NCBI GenBank assembly: GCA_949152475.1
Contig: OX424567.1
Location: 16,517,402-16,581,401, forward strand
DNA length: 64,000 nucleotides
Reading direction: 5' to 3'
From: Terebella lapidaria
Lineage: Eukaryota; Annelida; Polychaeta; Terebellida; Terebellidae
A program made the translations under genes and the position numbers. The notes below the pieces were generated by a model. That model had not been told where the DNA came from, did not search any database, and saw nothing but the letters and a program-made list of their open reading frames with translations. Positions within the stretch are counted from its first letter, which is position 1. Each line of letters starts with the position of its first letter. Positions 12,216-24,840 of this stretch are shown in pieces.

Positions 12216-15200
12216 TACGTGCTGATATCCACGAATTCTCACTTTAGAAATACATTTCTGCCAGACAATTTGTCCAGTCTGTAATCTCTAATAATCGATG
12301 CACTTTCGTTCACTCCATGCCAGTGCGAACATTTGCAGCTCGATTTGCACCACCTGTGCAGGGCGAAAAAAAATCTGGTAACAACATCTGGCATCGAATA
12401 TCCAGAATATTTAATCAGGATCGTGTTGCAATCAGACATCGTACACCAGTTAAGCTCTTGGTAGTATCATCAAGTTTTTTTCTGCTGTACCCCATGAACG
12501 GATAGTGTATGTGTATGTTTCATTTTATCATCAGGATCAAGTTACATGCTGCGAAAACCCACATTGTATACTGCATACTTCACACTTTGAGGAATATCAA
12601 ATCTGCTGTATTCCTCAGTGCTCGTATATTCACTAGACTAAATCATAATAGAATGCTGAGCTTTTTTTCATTCAGTGCCTAGCCTCATTAGCATATTGAC
12701 CTTCGACATTCTCGTTGCCTGGTGAGCACGTGCTGGTCTGTATTTATTCTACCAACATTCGTTATTAACTAATTATTCTGGTCTGTTGTGTAGTTTATTA
12801 TGATGAAGTCAGCTGATGTCGGTCCAGCAAAGCCATGGACATTTTTGCAACAGATTTCCACTGTTCTCTCCATCATTTAGTTTTTTTCCTCCCAAATATT
12901 GAGGAAATTTTAAAATTGATCGTTGTTTTTTTTTTGTGCCAACATGTGTTTGGTTTTACAGTAACTGGAGTTCAAGCCAGGAAGGAATTTGTACTACAGT
13001 CCAATTAAAACAGGGTATGAAATCAGACTTGGTGTACTGGTGTTGGGTCCATAGAATTGGTCGTCATGCTATTGACAAAATGTGACTGCCAAGCGCAAAA
13101 TTGGTACGAGTTCAAAAATGTATGCTCTTTTTCACTTTAAGGTATAAAACCCTAGGATCCAAATATAATAACTATGCAGTAAATATTCACATTATGAAGA
13201 GTCCTGTCTGCTAAATGTCCACCTACTCAAAGCTGAAACCGGAGTGGGTAGGTTCAGAGGAGCAGCTGATTGTGTAACCTAAGCCAGGCAGAACCGAGTG
13301 CAATTAGAAGCCGGTACTCGACATTTGTTAACACATTCAGCCCGGAGCTGCTGTCGAGTGACTGCACATTCAGTGCGAACCTGGCGTTCTCACACAATGT
13401 CTGCCTCAAACAGACTGCACCCAAAACGGCGGCCATCTTGAAAAAGCAAACGTTTTCGAGTCTCTTGTGTAAACCTTGTGCGCTGTTGATTTTTTTCTAA
13501 CAACTACAGTGTAGTAATAGGTTAGAAGCGCTTTAGTGAAGTGGTATTTCAACAACACCACGTCTATTATCCTATAGGTTAGCAAAATAGTTAGCGATGG
13601 TGCATTTGGAGTGATTAAGAGTTGGACGGGCAAATTCTATGGGAGAATAAAGCGATTAAGCGCTTGGTTAAGGTTTCAAACTTGGCCAGATCTAGACGAA
13701 CGACCTACATTTTCAGAAACCCGCCAGTCAAGGACTTCCAAAGCTTTATATAAAGTTATCCAAATAGGGCGCAGTCTTAATCAATGCACCATTACTTGAG
13801 TGCACAGTCCAACTGGGATAACACAAAAGCCACAGCTCGCTAAATGTTTGTAGTTAAGAACCTTGCAGCGCCTTTTGTAATAAGTTAGAGGGGGGAGGCT
13901 GTGGTTGCAATGAAAGAAACGAAAACCAGGGTCGCTGACTTAAGCAGCTCCGGAGAGTTCGTCTGGAACATAAAGCATATATTTTGGCGGGAAATAAACT
14001 TCATTGTTAAACACGTGTTGCGCCCGAGGCAGTGTTTTCGTGCGTCTACATGCAGTTTAAAATGTGTAATAAGATGTAAAATTCCCGCTCATAAAATTAT
14101 ATATTCTGAGAACTATAGTGCCCCAAGCATCCTAAAATTTGAGGGGGTTAAACAAGTATTTCGCCCCGTGTAAGTCCGAATATTATACGTGCCAGAACAA
14201 AGGTGTACTGCTACATCTGAAGATTTCATCTTTTTGTTGGACAAAACATCACAATATAACCACGAAGCCCGAACAAATAACAATAGTATAATATGCACCA
14301 AAAGTGAAACAGTATGCTTTATTTCGGTGTGGTACTTCAACAAGTCTAAAGACATTGGTCAAGGTCTGAACTGAATTTGCAAACACTGTATATGAACCAG
14401 ACAGTACCATTATTTTCCATAGCCTTTATCACTTTAAATAACCCGCATATCAGAATTCCGAGTGGGTGTTATTCAACATTTAATAGTATGCTATACATGT
14501 AATTCTTCACATACCAATGATGATGTCTGCAATGTGCCAATATGGATATCACATTCGCGAGTCAATTAGTTTTTGAGTCATATAGTTCGACATATTTACA
14601 TATTAATCAGAAATCATATGTGTTTACTCATTGGGTGCAACTGTTACAGTTACGTGAATAGATAGGTAATATGTCACAAACATAAAATACTTGAATACCC
14701 ATTAGAATATTAGTTATTGTTATACCTAAATAACTAATATCAATATTAGTATACATAATTTAGGTTTCGTAAATAATGTTGTGTTGGGGGAATTGTGCTG
14801 AATGTGTGTAGGAGTACATGTCTGTAAATGGTCATTATTGTACCTAAATAGACTAAATAAATAACATGTTTACAGTCTGTTGGAGCCTAAATGACACCAT
14901 GATTTGGCCACTTTTGCCCAGGATATGCCGAATGTTCGAATAAAGTTCTAATTTACCATGTTTGCATTATGGGCTATTTGGTCAGCTGTTAATCGTCGTT
15001 ACTCAGAACATGAATGTGAATTATTCAGCTGAATTAAAGATTATTACCTGGCATCATCCCCGATTGTAGCTTTCTTTTTTGTCCTTGTTTAATTCTATTT
15101 GACATATTACCATGCCACAACCTGATGATGAATATAAACCTATAGTCATACATATATGAATCATGGTTTTCTACCGGAAACTTTTTGATAATCATGTGTA

Positions 15201-15364
15201 CCATGAATTCCAATACTGTTTCTAAGCATCTTTAGTCTACATGAAACCTGCTGTCACTTCCAATACGGGGTCACAATCGAGTATATCATCCTGTTGTAGT
15301 TTTCCAATAAGTGAATTTTCCAATTATCATGAGTGTATATTCCAGATGAACAATCATGGATCCA
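12216..15364. other. Mostly uncharacterised; one weak start-like site at 13436
   Basis: A minus-strand frame beginning with CAAGATGGCCGCC at 13436 has a possible GT donor after GAACGCCAG and an arginine-containing, non-acidic start that could suit a mitochondrial protein. The start context also resembles the ATGGCGGCC motif inside the pearl/HINE-like elements of this window, so I do not call a gene. AT-rich palindromic patches occur near 14700-14770. Nothing else was recognised. Confidence 0.35.
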
Positions 15365-16220
15365 ATACAGAAGCACAAGGTATTCCGAGCGAACAATATC
15401 GAGTCCGTTTTCCAATCTCAAAGTCCAGTGTCAGATAAAATCGATAAAATTGTATGAATTTTCAGGAACCTCTATTATATGGCCATAAGACGTGAAATCA
15501 GGTGTTCCAGAACGATGAGCATTTCCTGCCCCACATGTGGCACCCGTCATGAATTTCAAAACATTAACATGCAAACAGGTCATGTTGCACACTGGTGCAC
15601 ACAGATTTTGTGTACTTTTATGACGTCCATAGAATTTCTCGAAAGCAGCTACTAGTATTACTCTTCGTAAAACATATACTTGTCGCAGCAGTTTAGAGAC
15701 TAGCTGGGAACTTATATCTGCGGCTAGTTCTGGAATAGCGTATAAGTTGAGAAACAAACACACGATATGCTGGCGACATAGTAATATTGCAGCTTAGAAA
15801 GGGAAATTGACTATGGAAAAATTGAAATCATCACGCTTGTCATATAATATATTTGACAGACTAAAATCATTATCAATCTCCAATCTTAGGTCTAAATGGT
15901 TGGAAAAAATAGAGGAGTCTGTCGTATCCTTAATTTCGAGTTCTATAGGATAAATGGCATCCTAATAATAACCAAACTTAAGATTATTCAGTGATATCAT
16001 CTATGTACATGAAAGTGAAATTAAAGCTACTAGTTTGCTTCTTAGATCCTCCGCTTTGTAGATGTTGAAAGAGATCTGATTCATATGAGTTTAAAAACAG
16101 GTCTGCCAATAATGGTGCACAGTTTGTACCCACAGGACCACCAATAATTTGCTGAAATATTCGACCACTAAACTCCACAAAGATATTGTCAATCAGAAAC
16201 CTCGCAGTGAATGATTCCAT
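15365..16220 (-). pseudogene. Reverse transcriptase of a retroelement, 5'-truncated and broken
   Basis: The minus-strand frame 16220-15984 contains reverse-transcriptase motifs: an FQQ..GGPVGTNCAPLLADLF block and YIDD with the catalytic aspartates. A stop follows immediately. The homologous protein resumes in another register at about 15960-15770 (ELEIKDTTDS, DLRLEIDN, LYDKRDDFNF, NFPF), then after a further break in 15763-15600 (QLVSKLLRQ, FEKFYGRH). The 3' UTR core follows (GACGGGTGCCACATGTGGGG, GGGCAGGAAATGCTCA). From memory this protein type is a common multi-copy reverse transcriptase of mollusc and other invertebrate genomes. I cannot decide between a Penelope-like and a non-LTR origin. 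The upstream endonuclease or N-terminal part is not found, and stops upstream of 16220 show it is dead. Confidence 0.8.
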
Positions 16221-18039
16221 GTTTCTCTATAAAACAGTTGGATTCTCCTCTACAGTCGACTGTGTTATCATGTGGATAGCGTCACATTTATATCCCATGT
16301 CAATATCAAATACTATCTTGCTATAAACAAACTTTTATGCAAAATTACAAACGTTAGTCACAAGAATTTCCAACGTTCCGAGATGCAATTAGTACCAAGA
16401 AAACATATTGATAAACGCGAATAGATCAGGGGACCAGCCTTTGTTGTGTTGAATGGCAAATGTTCCTAATTGAAACAATATATACATAGATCAATAGCAA
16501 TCTATGAAACAGATAAACATCACCATCAAGGAAAAACAAAGGAAATCTTCATTAAAACTTGTGAACATTAAAACATCACCACAATCAGCTGACGTGTTTG
16601 CATTCGATTTTTATCGGCTTTCCCGCATATGTTTTCATATGAAGATTAACAGCACGAAGAAGCCTGTGTTGAGTTCCACATGTCTGACCTGCTTTCCACA
16701 GGTGGCTGTGCAAGAGAGTGTTCTCTAACAACAACTGAACAGCAACAATTCATTCGTTCTGATCGTCTCTAGTTCTGCCTCTGTTTCCACTGCTAAAACA
16801 TCTACAAACATATATAGAGGAACACACCATGGCTAGATAGATAGATCGAAATCAGTCTGGAAATATGCGGAAAGGAGTACTTTGATATGTCTAAGAGACA
16901 CTACTATACGGTCTATGTCTCGTTCATACTTTCATTATGTCTCATATCATGTATACATGCGTGTGTCGAATAGATGTGTACTTGTGATAATTGGTTTAAC
17001 AACAATTACTGTTGCACCCTACGAGTGTATCATATTACAAAACAAAGTTAGCCATGTTGGCTACAGCAACTTGATGACGCAATCATGGAACGAAGTGTGC
17101 ATATACTTGGGGAACATACCCGTTCATGTCATGCATTACTATATATATTATTCTTAAAAATGTGTATCTATCGTTGAGATTCGATTTGTTTCCATAATAT
17201 TGAATTGTTTTCACCAAATTTATTTCTCTATAAATGAAGGATAAAACTCCAGTAACGGTATGTGACTTGACAAGCAACAAGCTCGATCGTCCCACAGCTT
17301 CCATCATTAAACCAACTGTTCCATGTACACACAATTTTATGGATGTACTTGAACTAATATCGATATATAACTTTCTGGCAAAAAATTGAGAAAGAACACC
17401 GGTTTTATGTTTAGAAATATAGTCGAAAGGTTGAGCCAACTAACAGGTGTTTGCCTAAGTCATTTATATATAATCAAGGGTCTTATATTTAATGCTTCAC
17501 CTGTAATCTCATCAAGCTGGGAAGTCTTACGAAAACAAGGAATCAAAAGCTATTACTGCAAGGTTCCAAGGTAGAAAAGTAGCTTCTCAATGCAAGGAGT
17601 TTCTACCAAACCCAGTGCATCAAGCACCTTCTGTTAGAGAAGGTGACGAGAACGAGAGGGGTGCATATCCTACATAGGCCCACATATCATCATAACCAGT
17701 CTTATATTAGATAGACAACGCAAGGTTATGAACTAAAATATGTAACCTCCAGTCGGGGGTCAAGACGTTGGTCTTTCGTTGGTGTGCCCTAATTCAAAAC
17801 CCCACTTGAGTTCACATGTCAAAATGCCATTGAGGATATAGACCCAGTCTTTCTGCTCGAAAGCATCGCAAGACTCGATATTCTGAAGGTCGATTGAAAA
17901 CCCTTCGACGAGAAGTGAGCCTAGTAGACGTGGTTCCCTCGTCTGTCTATCTAGGCTGGCTGGGAGAGGCTGCCTCTGTCGTACCCGCCCCGTTCGTCTA
18001 CAGCTTCTCGGCAAAACCACGTGAGCTTCCACAGTAACA
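16221..18039. other. No firm gene; minus-strand 119-codon frame at 17760-18119 noted
   Basis: The longest frame, minus 18119-17760, is open in the only GC-balanced part of this stretch and overlaps the candidate plus-strand exon at 18040. It has no recognised family and may be a shadow of a promoter-proximal GC-rich island. The rest (16221-17700) is AT-rich with nothing recognised. Confidence 0.35.
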
Positions 18040-18148
18040 ATGGCCGCCAATTGCACGTGTGGAGTTTTCAAAAAGTCCGGCGTCTGGCTCGAATTAACGG
18101 ACGTTTTCGCTCCTTCCAACCAGGGAAAAAACCGCCTGCTTCCACGTG
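18018..18148. promoter_or_regulatory. Cluster of three CACGTG E-boxes
   Basis: CACGTG occurs three times in about 130 bp (around 18019, 18053 and 18143), overlapping the start of the candidate exon at 18040. CACGTG is the core site of bHLH-zip factors such as USF, MITF/TFEB and Myc/Max. Function is inferred from clustering only. Confidence 0.35.
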
Positions 18149-18160
18149 ATATGATACAAG
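18040..18160 (+). CDS. Candidate first coding exon, unknown family
   Basis: An ATG in good context (ACAATGGCC) opens a frame of 40 codons that runs into a near-consensus splice donor, CAAG|GTAAGT at 18160/18161, leaving the exon in phase 1. The peptide starts MAANCTCGVFKKSGVWLELT and has mixed composition. The local sequence is more GC-balanced than its surroundings and includes three E-boxes, as expected near a transcription start. I do not recognise the protein. The next exon was not found; a second ATGGCGGCT at 18278 with a possible donor at GTCGCGG|GTAGCT is an alternative start region. Confidence 0.4.
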
Positions 18161-21100
18161 GTAAGTTAGTTTAGTTTTATTGCTAACAACAACATGGAAC
18201 AGAGTGGTAATCAGCTGTAAACACCCTCCAAGACTGCTCGCCGCCGGGGCCAATTTTTGGCGCGCCTTGGTCCCAACATGGCGGCTCGGGTGACGGCTTT
18301 CTTGGAAATCCAATGTTCTGTTGTTGATGAAAGTCGCGGGTAGCTACGAGGAAACTGATAGATCTCCAGTTAGGGATGAATATCATTATTTGTTGATGAA
18401 CGGTCGAGGGCTTTTGTGCTATTTTTTCCCAGAGTACGTGACCCAGTGCCTGATAGGTTTTCGTAACAGTTTTTTTTTTCGAATATTTTCGAGGAATTAC
18501 GTCCCACCACCCAACGATTCTGAACGCAGAAAAAAATACACACGAAAATATTTCTAGGATACGATAAAACAAATTAATACTCCGACAATGGTATGGTATG
18601 ACTTTGATTCGTCAAATGAGAGCATTGTAGAACATAGGAGCGGTGCAAAAAATGGAACACAAATAATTAATTTTGCATACACATGGATGTAATTTATGAT
18701 GTGATGTAATGTTTGTTTTGTAGTTTAATAATTAATCGCCATTGGAATACACAAAGAATTTTACCGATTAAAACGCTGATAATAAAATTGATTGATACAA
18801 TGTAATTATATATATATATATATATATTTCTTGTAACATAAATTCAATTGTATGACTTTCCAACATTATCAATATTGTTTTAATCAGTAAAATCTTTCAA
18901 CACTTAGCACTGTTCTGCAATTGGTCGCAGCAGTAATGGTGCGCTGTGTACAATATGCAAGATATTAAACAATATACGTTCACCTATATAAGACACGAAT
19001 AACTAACACATGTATAGTTAGACAATGTTGCAGCAAATATGTATTAATGATAACCTGAAATATTACGAATAAACGTCACAAATCAAAACTGTGATATATT
19101 TCCTCGACGTTATCTGGAATTGAGTGAGAAAGATGTAAAATGCGATTCATATTCGTTGAAAAAAACATGTCATTTCCCCATCATCATAATTGCCCAAATC
19201 CTCAGACGCTATATAACATTTTAGGATGGTGAAAAAAAACATGAGGAAAAAAATTCGGCCTGATCTCTGTAGGAAATACCTACAGATTCCCGTATTATTC
19301 TAATAAACCGAACTCAACTCGCAAAGTTGCATGATTTAATCCAAGTCGGATTCGGAAAGTAGAGAACTTTGGAATTAAAATGGTTTTCTACGCGTGGCAA
19401 GTGTTTTGATTAACGTCTATAATTACTGCCTGATGTACCAAATGACTTGCGCAAAGCATCATGGTCCTTTGCACACAACTGACTCAACGCAAAAGCCTTG
19501 AGGAAGACTTTCCCTCCTGTCGATGGTAGTTTTTTTTTCGTCTATTGCATAGGTCGAAATCATGAAGAAATTACACGGATTGAAATGTCTGCGGAATTTT
19601 GCAATGTCTGGGAAGCAGCCACTGCAAAATGTGTGCGGCGAGGAAGGGTTTGGTGTACCTCAGACTCGTGTTTGTACAACCGGCGGTACATCACTGCATT
19701 GGTACTTGAGGGCATTTGTTATTGTTTCTTTTCCAATTTCACTTTAGTTTGACGGCGGATTCGTGATTTTTTTTTCTTATCTAAGAGTGTGCTGATGTCA
19801 TGTTTCTGTAGGTATAATGGTAAAATATGTTCGGTACATATCCCAACTATATAAAAAAAATACATTATGACCCAATTTACCAGTTTTGAACTGTTTGAGC
19901 TGTGCATTATATATTTACATATATTGTGACTAAACAAAAACAAAAAGTAAATAAGCCAAATAAATAACAATAAACAAAGATGAATAAACGAAATAGATAT
20001 AAAATAAACAAACTGTATTTTCAATAAACTAAATATATTTTTGTATGATTCAGCTTTTATTCTATGTAATGGAAATGAACAATGCAATTTTTGGCCGAAC
20101 ATAATAAAAAAAAAAGTCATTTTTGAAAAAAAAAATTATTTATTCAAGTCCTCAAGCCTACATGCAAAGTCCACAATTTCTCGACATTGAAGCAGTTTTC
20201 CATAATTTTATCCTGCTCCCGAAATGTGTGTTTCCTTCCGTTGCATGAATTCAATTAGCATCCACAATATATGGAACGACTGTATGTACGTGTGTATATA
20301 CATTATTCGAAGCTGTTCCCGAATAAATTATGCTTTCTTCAATATGTAACCATATTCAACACTTTTCAGAAATCGTCGGAAAAATGCTCAAGCCTAAACT
20401 CTCTCATCTGCACTCCCACTTTCCTGTTTCCATCCTATTTCTGGAAGCGAAGTTTCCATCTAAAATTGGACGCAACTGTGGAATGTGCCAGAGAATTATA
20501 TAATTTAATAGAAAATCCATTTAATAGAAATTCCAGTTTTTCAATCCTAGAAAATTCGCGTGAATTATTCCGTGTTTAGTACAGTTGGGTTGACCAAAAT
20601 ACTAGTGAAGAAATGAGAATATTTTAATGTGCTAAGTATGTGATCGGTCTAACTTGAATAAATTCCGAAAAATTGTCATTAAAATTATGTGGTCATGTCG
20701 CGGGCACCTTCAGAAGGAAACTCGTCTCCGGTTTGTTATTGTTGAGCTTCAAGATGCACATTTCGCGTGCGAAAACTCGGCATTTTATGGGAGGGATTCA
20801 AGAGTACTCGAAATACATTTCCATGGTCGTTCAACGACATCTTTATCCCTTAAAATAATTTGCGTTGTTTGTACTGCGTTGCGGTATATTCGTAAGGTCA
20901 GAATCGTGTAATTTTCGAGTGAAAATTTGAGGGCCAATACGCAACATAAATCATAATATATCGCACCTTGTTGATGTCCAAGTGCGTTTTTACGGGCTCG
21001 CATCATAATTTTACAAGTTACAAATAGCAATATTTTCACAGATTTTTTTTTTTCTGTCAGAAAATGGGTAAAAAGTTTTTTGATCACTTCAATTGCCCGA

Positions 21101-21670
21101 ATATTTGAGTGACGTTATCAATGAATAGGAAAATTGAAGTAGAGGCTATTTAAGAATCTGTAAGAACTTGCTATATGACATTTATATTTTTTGTAAAATA
21201 TGGAAAGTAACGTGCTATGTCATTTATATTTTGCAAGATATGGAATTCATTTATTTAGAATATTCGGTCGAAAATACGACAGGGTATATCCCTCAGAACG
21301 TATTGCCACTTGAAAATTAATTACAAACGGTTAAAAGGGAATCTTTCGATGCCAAGCAAATTTTCAGCGTCATAGTGAAAAAAATTATAAACGCGTGCTT
21401 GATTATTCATACTTCAGGGAAACATTTTCAGTGAAAAAACATAATTGTGTAACAATGATCAAATAATAAATTCGATAATCAGCATAAGTAATGCAAATGT
21501 ATAAAATAGCGCAGCAAATATCCAGCATATTATGAAAATGTGAGAAATTTCTATATCCCCCGAAATGCTTTGCGCAAGTGACGTAATACCTTTTTTTCGG
21601 ACCCATACCCCCGGCATAAATTAGTCTGGGTTTGTTTGGCCTGTGAGATCGGGACATATGGACTCACTGT
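18161..21670. other. AT-rich intergenic or intronic sequence
   Basis: It contains a TA dinucleotide run at about 18805-18828 and poly-A/T patches (20100-20145, 21040-21055). No exon with both a sensible frame and splice borders was recognised. If 18040-18160 is a real first exon, this would be its intron. Confidence 0.4.
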
Positions 21671-22650
21671 TCACGTGACCTGGTATGTACCGAGGTGACA
21701 TACACAGGCTCTAGCTGTTCATTCCGCCGCCAAATCACGCAACATCAGGAAACCCGCCTGAAATATTGCGGTATTGATCTCAGTAGAAGGCGCAAAATTG
21801 CTTGCGACGAAATGAGGAATTGTCTAGATAACATCAATGTGCGATGTTGCGAATGACAGGCAGGTATACATGATTTGATTTGTGATATGTGTGTTGGTAT
21901 TTAGCAGGTTTAATAGAGGATAGGCCTATTGCATATTCTAAAAGTTTTTTATTCTGTATTTTTTTGTAAAAAGAATGTTGATAAAAATGTCGATAGAACT
22001 TGTCAAGTCGAGCGGAAAATAACGTGAAAGAAGCGAGTTGGGTGGTTAGTATTACCTTTTTATATAGGGTTTTGGTTGTGCAATCAGTGGGAAAATAAAG
22101 ATATTAAGCGGAGATATATTTTTGTTATTTATTGATCTTTGTGACAGCGTCCATTAAAAGACATTCTGCAATGTGGCAATGATAAATACATGAATGCCCT
22201 CATTTTTTTCAAGTTTCAGATCACGTGACCTAGTGCCACGTATTCGGTGCGTTCCGTCGGCGCAGACAGCACGGGGCTGGCCTGGCTAAACAGACCAGCG
22301 AGCTATTCACAGCCCCCATAGTAGGCTGGCTGCTTAGCAACCGTATTGACGGACGGACGGGCGGGCGGGTTTGCCATGTCTGGGGCGCCTGTACCCGGCA
22401 GTGTCGGGAGCTAGCTAGGGCAAGGCGAGAAGAGGAGAGGCGGGACAGAAAGACCGAGATCTGCGGACGGTCAGGTTCGTACGTTGGCTTTGTCTGCTTG
22501 CTTCTAATTGTAGTCATTCCCCTATCGATTTGTGACAGTCGCGGAGCTTTTTTGTAGGGGGACGAGGGGGAGGAGGGGGGGGGGGGGGGTAAATTCAGCC
22601 ATCTCAAGGGTCCTTGAAGGCTAAGCCACTGAGGTAGGTGGTGGCTGCTA
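21671..22650. promoter_or_regulatory. Promoter-like GC-rich island with paired TCACGTGACC sites
   Basis: The decamer TCACGTGACC occurs at 21671-21680 and 22221-22230; this form resembles extended MITF/TFEB or USF sites. The stretch 22230-22600 is clearly GC- and CpG-richer than its surroundings, with TTAGCAACC (an RFX-like half site) near 22335 and a possible donor GTCAG|GTTCGT near 22470. A polyguanine run lies at about 22573-22590. The 125-codon minus frame 22230-22607 lies wholly in the island and is proline-rich, so I treat it as a composition effect. This is a plausible transcription start region with direction undetermined. Confidence 0.4.
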
Positions 22651-23154
22651 GGTTCGTCTTTATTCCGCGGTATTTTCAGTCCTGTTTTGCGCCATATTGT
22701 TCACATCTAGTCTCCTTTCATGGATTTATTTCGGGTAATCTAATACCAATCGCCATTGCGTCAAGTCGCCCTTGAGATTCTGTGTTGAAGGAAAATGACA
22801 ATTTTCTATTTTTGCCCGATTTCTCTGTTGTCAACTGTCTGCTGACGCAAATAAAGCTGTGAATCGTTTTCCTGTTAAATGTCAGATCTAGTTTTAAGCG
22901 CTTTAGATTTCACCTTTCATGCATTTGACGAAAATGTTCCTGAAAAAAGGACATGTAAATGTGTACTTTCTTAAGTATATTATAGATGATCAGACATTCT
23001 TTTTTTGCATGTATTTATCACCCGAAGCTAGACATGTAAGCTTGTGTGTCCATTATGCATATAAAATACATTTTGAATGATCTACGAGAAAAGAAATACA
23101 AATTAATCACAGACAAACATTATTTCTGACTAGACGAATTTGACAGACATCGCT

Positions 23155-23265
23155 CGCTATTGGTCAGCGGACCACCCAGACAGTCACGTGTGCTGCCAAG
23201 GCAACCACCCGCAGCCAATCACAGCGCGCGACGGCGTCTGACCGCAGCGGTAATCACAAGGGGAA
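23155..23265. promoter_or_regulatory. CCAAT-box / E-box module
   Basis: Within about 60 bp there is an inverted CCAAT box (CTATTGGTCAGCGG, ~23157), a CACGTG core (GTCACGTGTG, ~23181), GCCAAGGCAACC and a direct CCAAT box (GCAGCCAATCACAGCG, ~23212). All lie in a short GC-rich patch inside AT-rich DNA. The NF-Y sites suggest a promoter or enhancer; no gene start is assigned. Confidence 0.4.
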
Positions 23266-24780
23266 AGGCACGAGGGGAAAAAATTGTGGCTATTAGTCAC
23301 CCGAAATGAGTGATTTTGCAATGAATAATATATTATACATTTTTTGTGCGTCTATTAAAGAGAAAAGAAATGCGAATTTATACCGTAATATATTCTAATA
23401 TTTCTTCGTGGTTGTGTTTGAACAAAAATATATTTATATAATGAGTGTTTTTATCATGAAAGGAGAAAGTAGAAAATAAATAGTCATATTTATCTTGTAT
23501 ATTGCATACCACAAATATCAATGAAAATGTTGGTTTTACGGTTCTTTTTTGCATATGATATTTCGCGGGTTAAATGAATAATAAAAAAAATGTCAGTATA
23601 TGCCAAGATTAAGATATTCCATGCCTTGATCAAACCCCTTCCAACCATCTGCCAGAGCTTTGTCCACAAAAACTGAGTCAGAGGAAATGTAATTAATCAA
23701 TAGGCCGCTGGAAACCCAAGTTTTCTTCCCCTTTTTTTCGCTATGTGCAATTTGTGCGACCCTGGAATTCACCAACGGCAGCAGGAAAAGCGGGAAAAAA
23801 GCCCAGGGCAGAGAGGAGGATAACATAAATTGGATGTGGAAAAAATACGAATTTGCACTGAGATGATCCACCGAACAATTTTACGGGCGTTTTTCTATCG
23901 CTCTTAGGAATTTTCGAGATTTCGATAATTATCAAACTGCTGATCTTGCAGACGCGGCGTTCAAGTCCATTATGTAAAATACTTCTGCATTTTTGGACTA
24001 TTTCATTTGTATGCATGGTTTCAAGTTTATTTACACCACCCATTTAGTCGGAACAATTTTCAAACATTACTTCAAACAAAATCCGTCATTTGCAGTTTGT
24101 CTGGAATGCATACAGGAAAATGCATACTATTTAAGTTCCAAACAGAATTGCCAGATACAAAAATTCAAATGACACGCAGGATGCTAAGCTGAAAAAAATT
24201 CCATGAATATGTATTCATTTCAACCCATATACATGGAGTACAGAACGATGTGTACAAAATACATGAATTCACAGTCTACATGATTTCAAACATATGCTAT
24301 TTTTTTGTCCATATTTTATTGTCAGTTCCCGACATTGGCAGCACTGAAAACCCGCATTTAAACCCCGCAGCTGTGGTTCACATGAACTAGGTTCACCTAA
24401 AACGCTTTCAAACGAGAGGGGGGGGGGGGGATCCGATACCCGAAAATGTCACTGTATTTGAGCATGGACTATCGAAATTGTGATCGTCATTCACGCCATG
24501 TTTTTAATAAAAATCAGTCCCATTATTTATGCCACACGAAGCTTTTCCAAGTGGCTAGACTCCGGCTTCAAGCGCCTGGGGAGGGTTCAGATAAAGATAC
24601 GGGGGGGGGCTGTTGTTAGGGGGAGGGTGGCTCCTGCATTACCAGTCGAACAGCCCCTCGCTCACAGAGAGAAAAACCAAGCCTGGGGGAAAATAGACAT
24701 CGATTGTCTGACGGTTAGTGCTACTCGTTCTCTGCGCATGTGCGGCAGATTAAGGCCGCCCTGGTGATACGCTATAAACG
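23266..24780. other. Uncharacterised stretch
   Basis: Frames at 23593-24043 (minus) and 24007-24192 (plus) are short and unrecognised. Guanine runs occur at about 24418-24430 and 24601-24609. Confidence 0.4.
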
Positions 24781-24787
24781 GCACGGT

Positions 24788-24840
24788 AACTACGTCATTC
24801 CATCCGGGTATTTAAGCAACGTCTGGGTGGAACAACTCTG
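24788..24840 (+). promoter_or_regulatory. Possible TATA-type core promoter
   Basis: A CRE-like half site (TACGTCA, 24791-24797) is followed by TATTTAAG at 24809-24816, in a locally GC-balanced context. A downstream initiator would lie near 24840. This is motif evidence only; no coding exon was confirmed downstream. Confidence 0.25.

Noticed and set aside
13254-13436. Gene start CAAGATGGCCGCC with mitochondrial-like leader
   Set aside because: Not called as a gene because the start context resembles the ATGGCGGCC motif of the pearl/HINE-like elements (for example near 38335 and 58500) and no second exon was found.
22230-22607. 125-codon proline/serine-rich minus frame
   Set aside because: It coincides with a GC-rich island where stops are rare; no ATG context or domain supports it.
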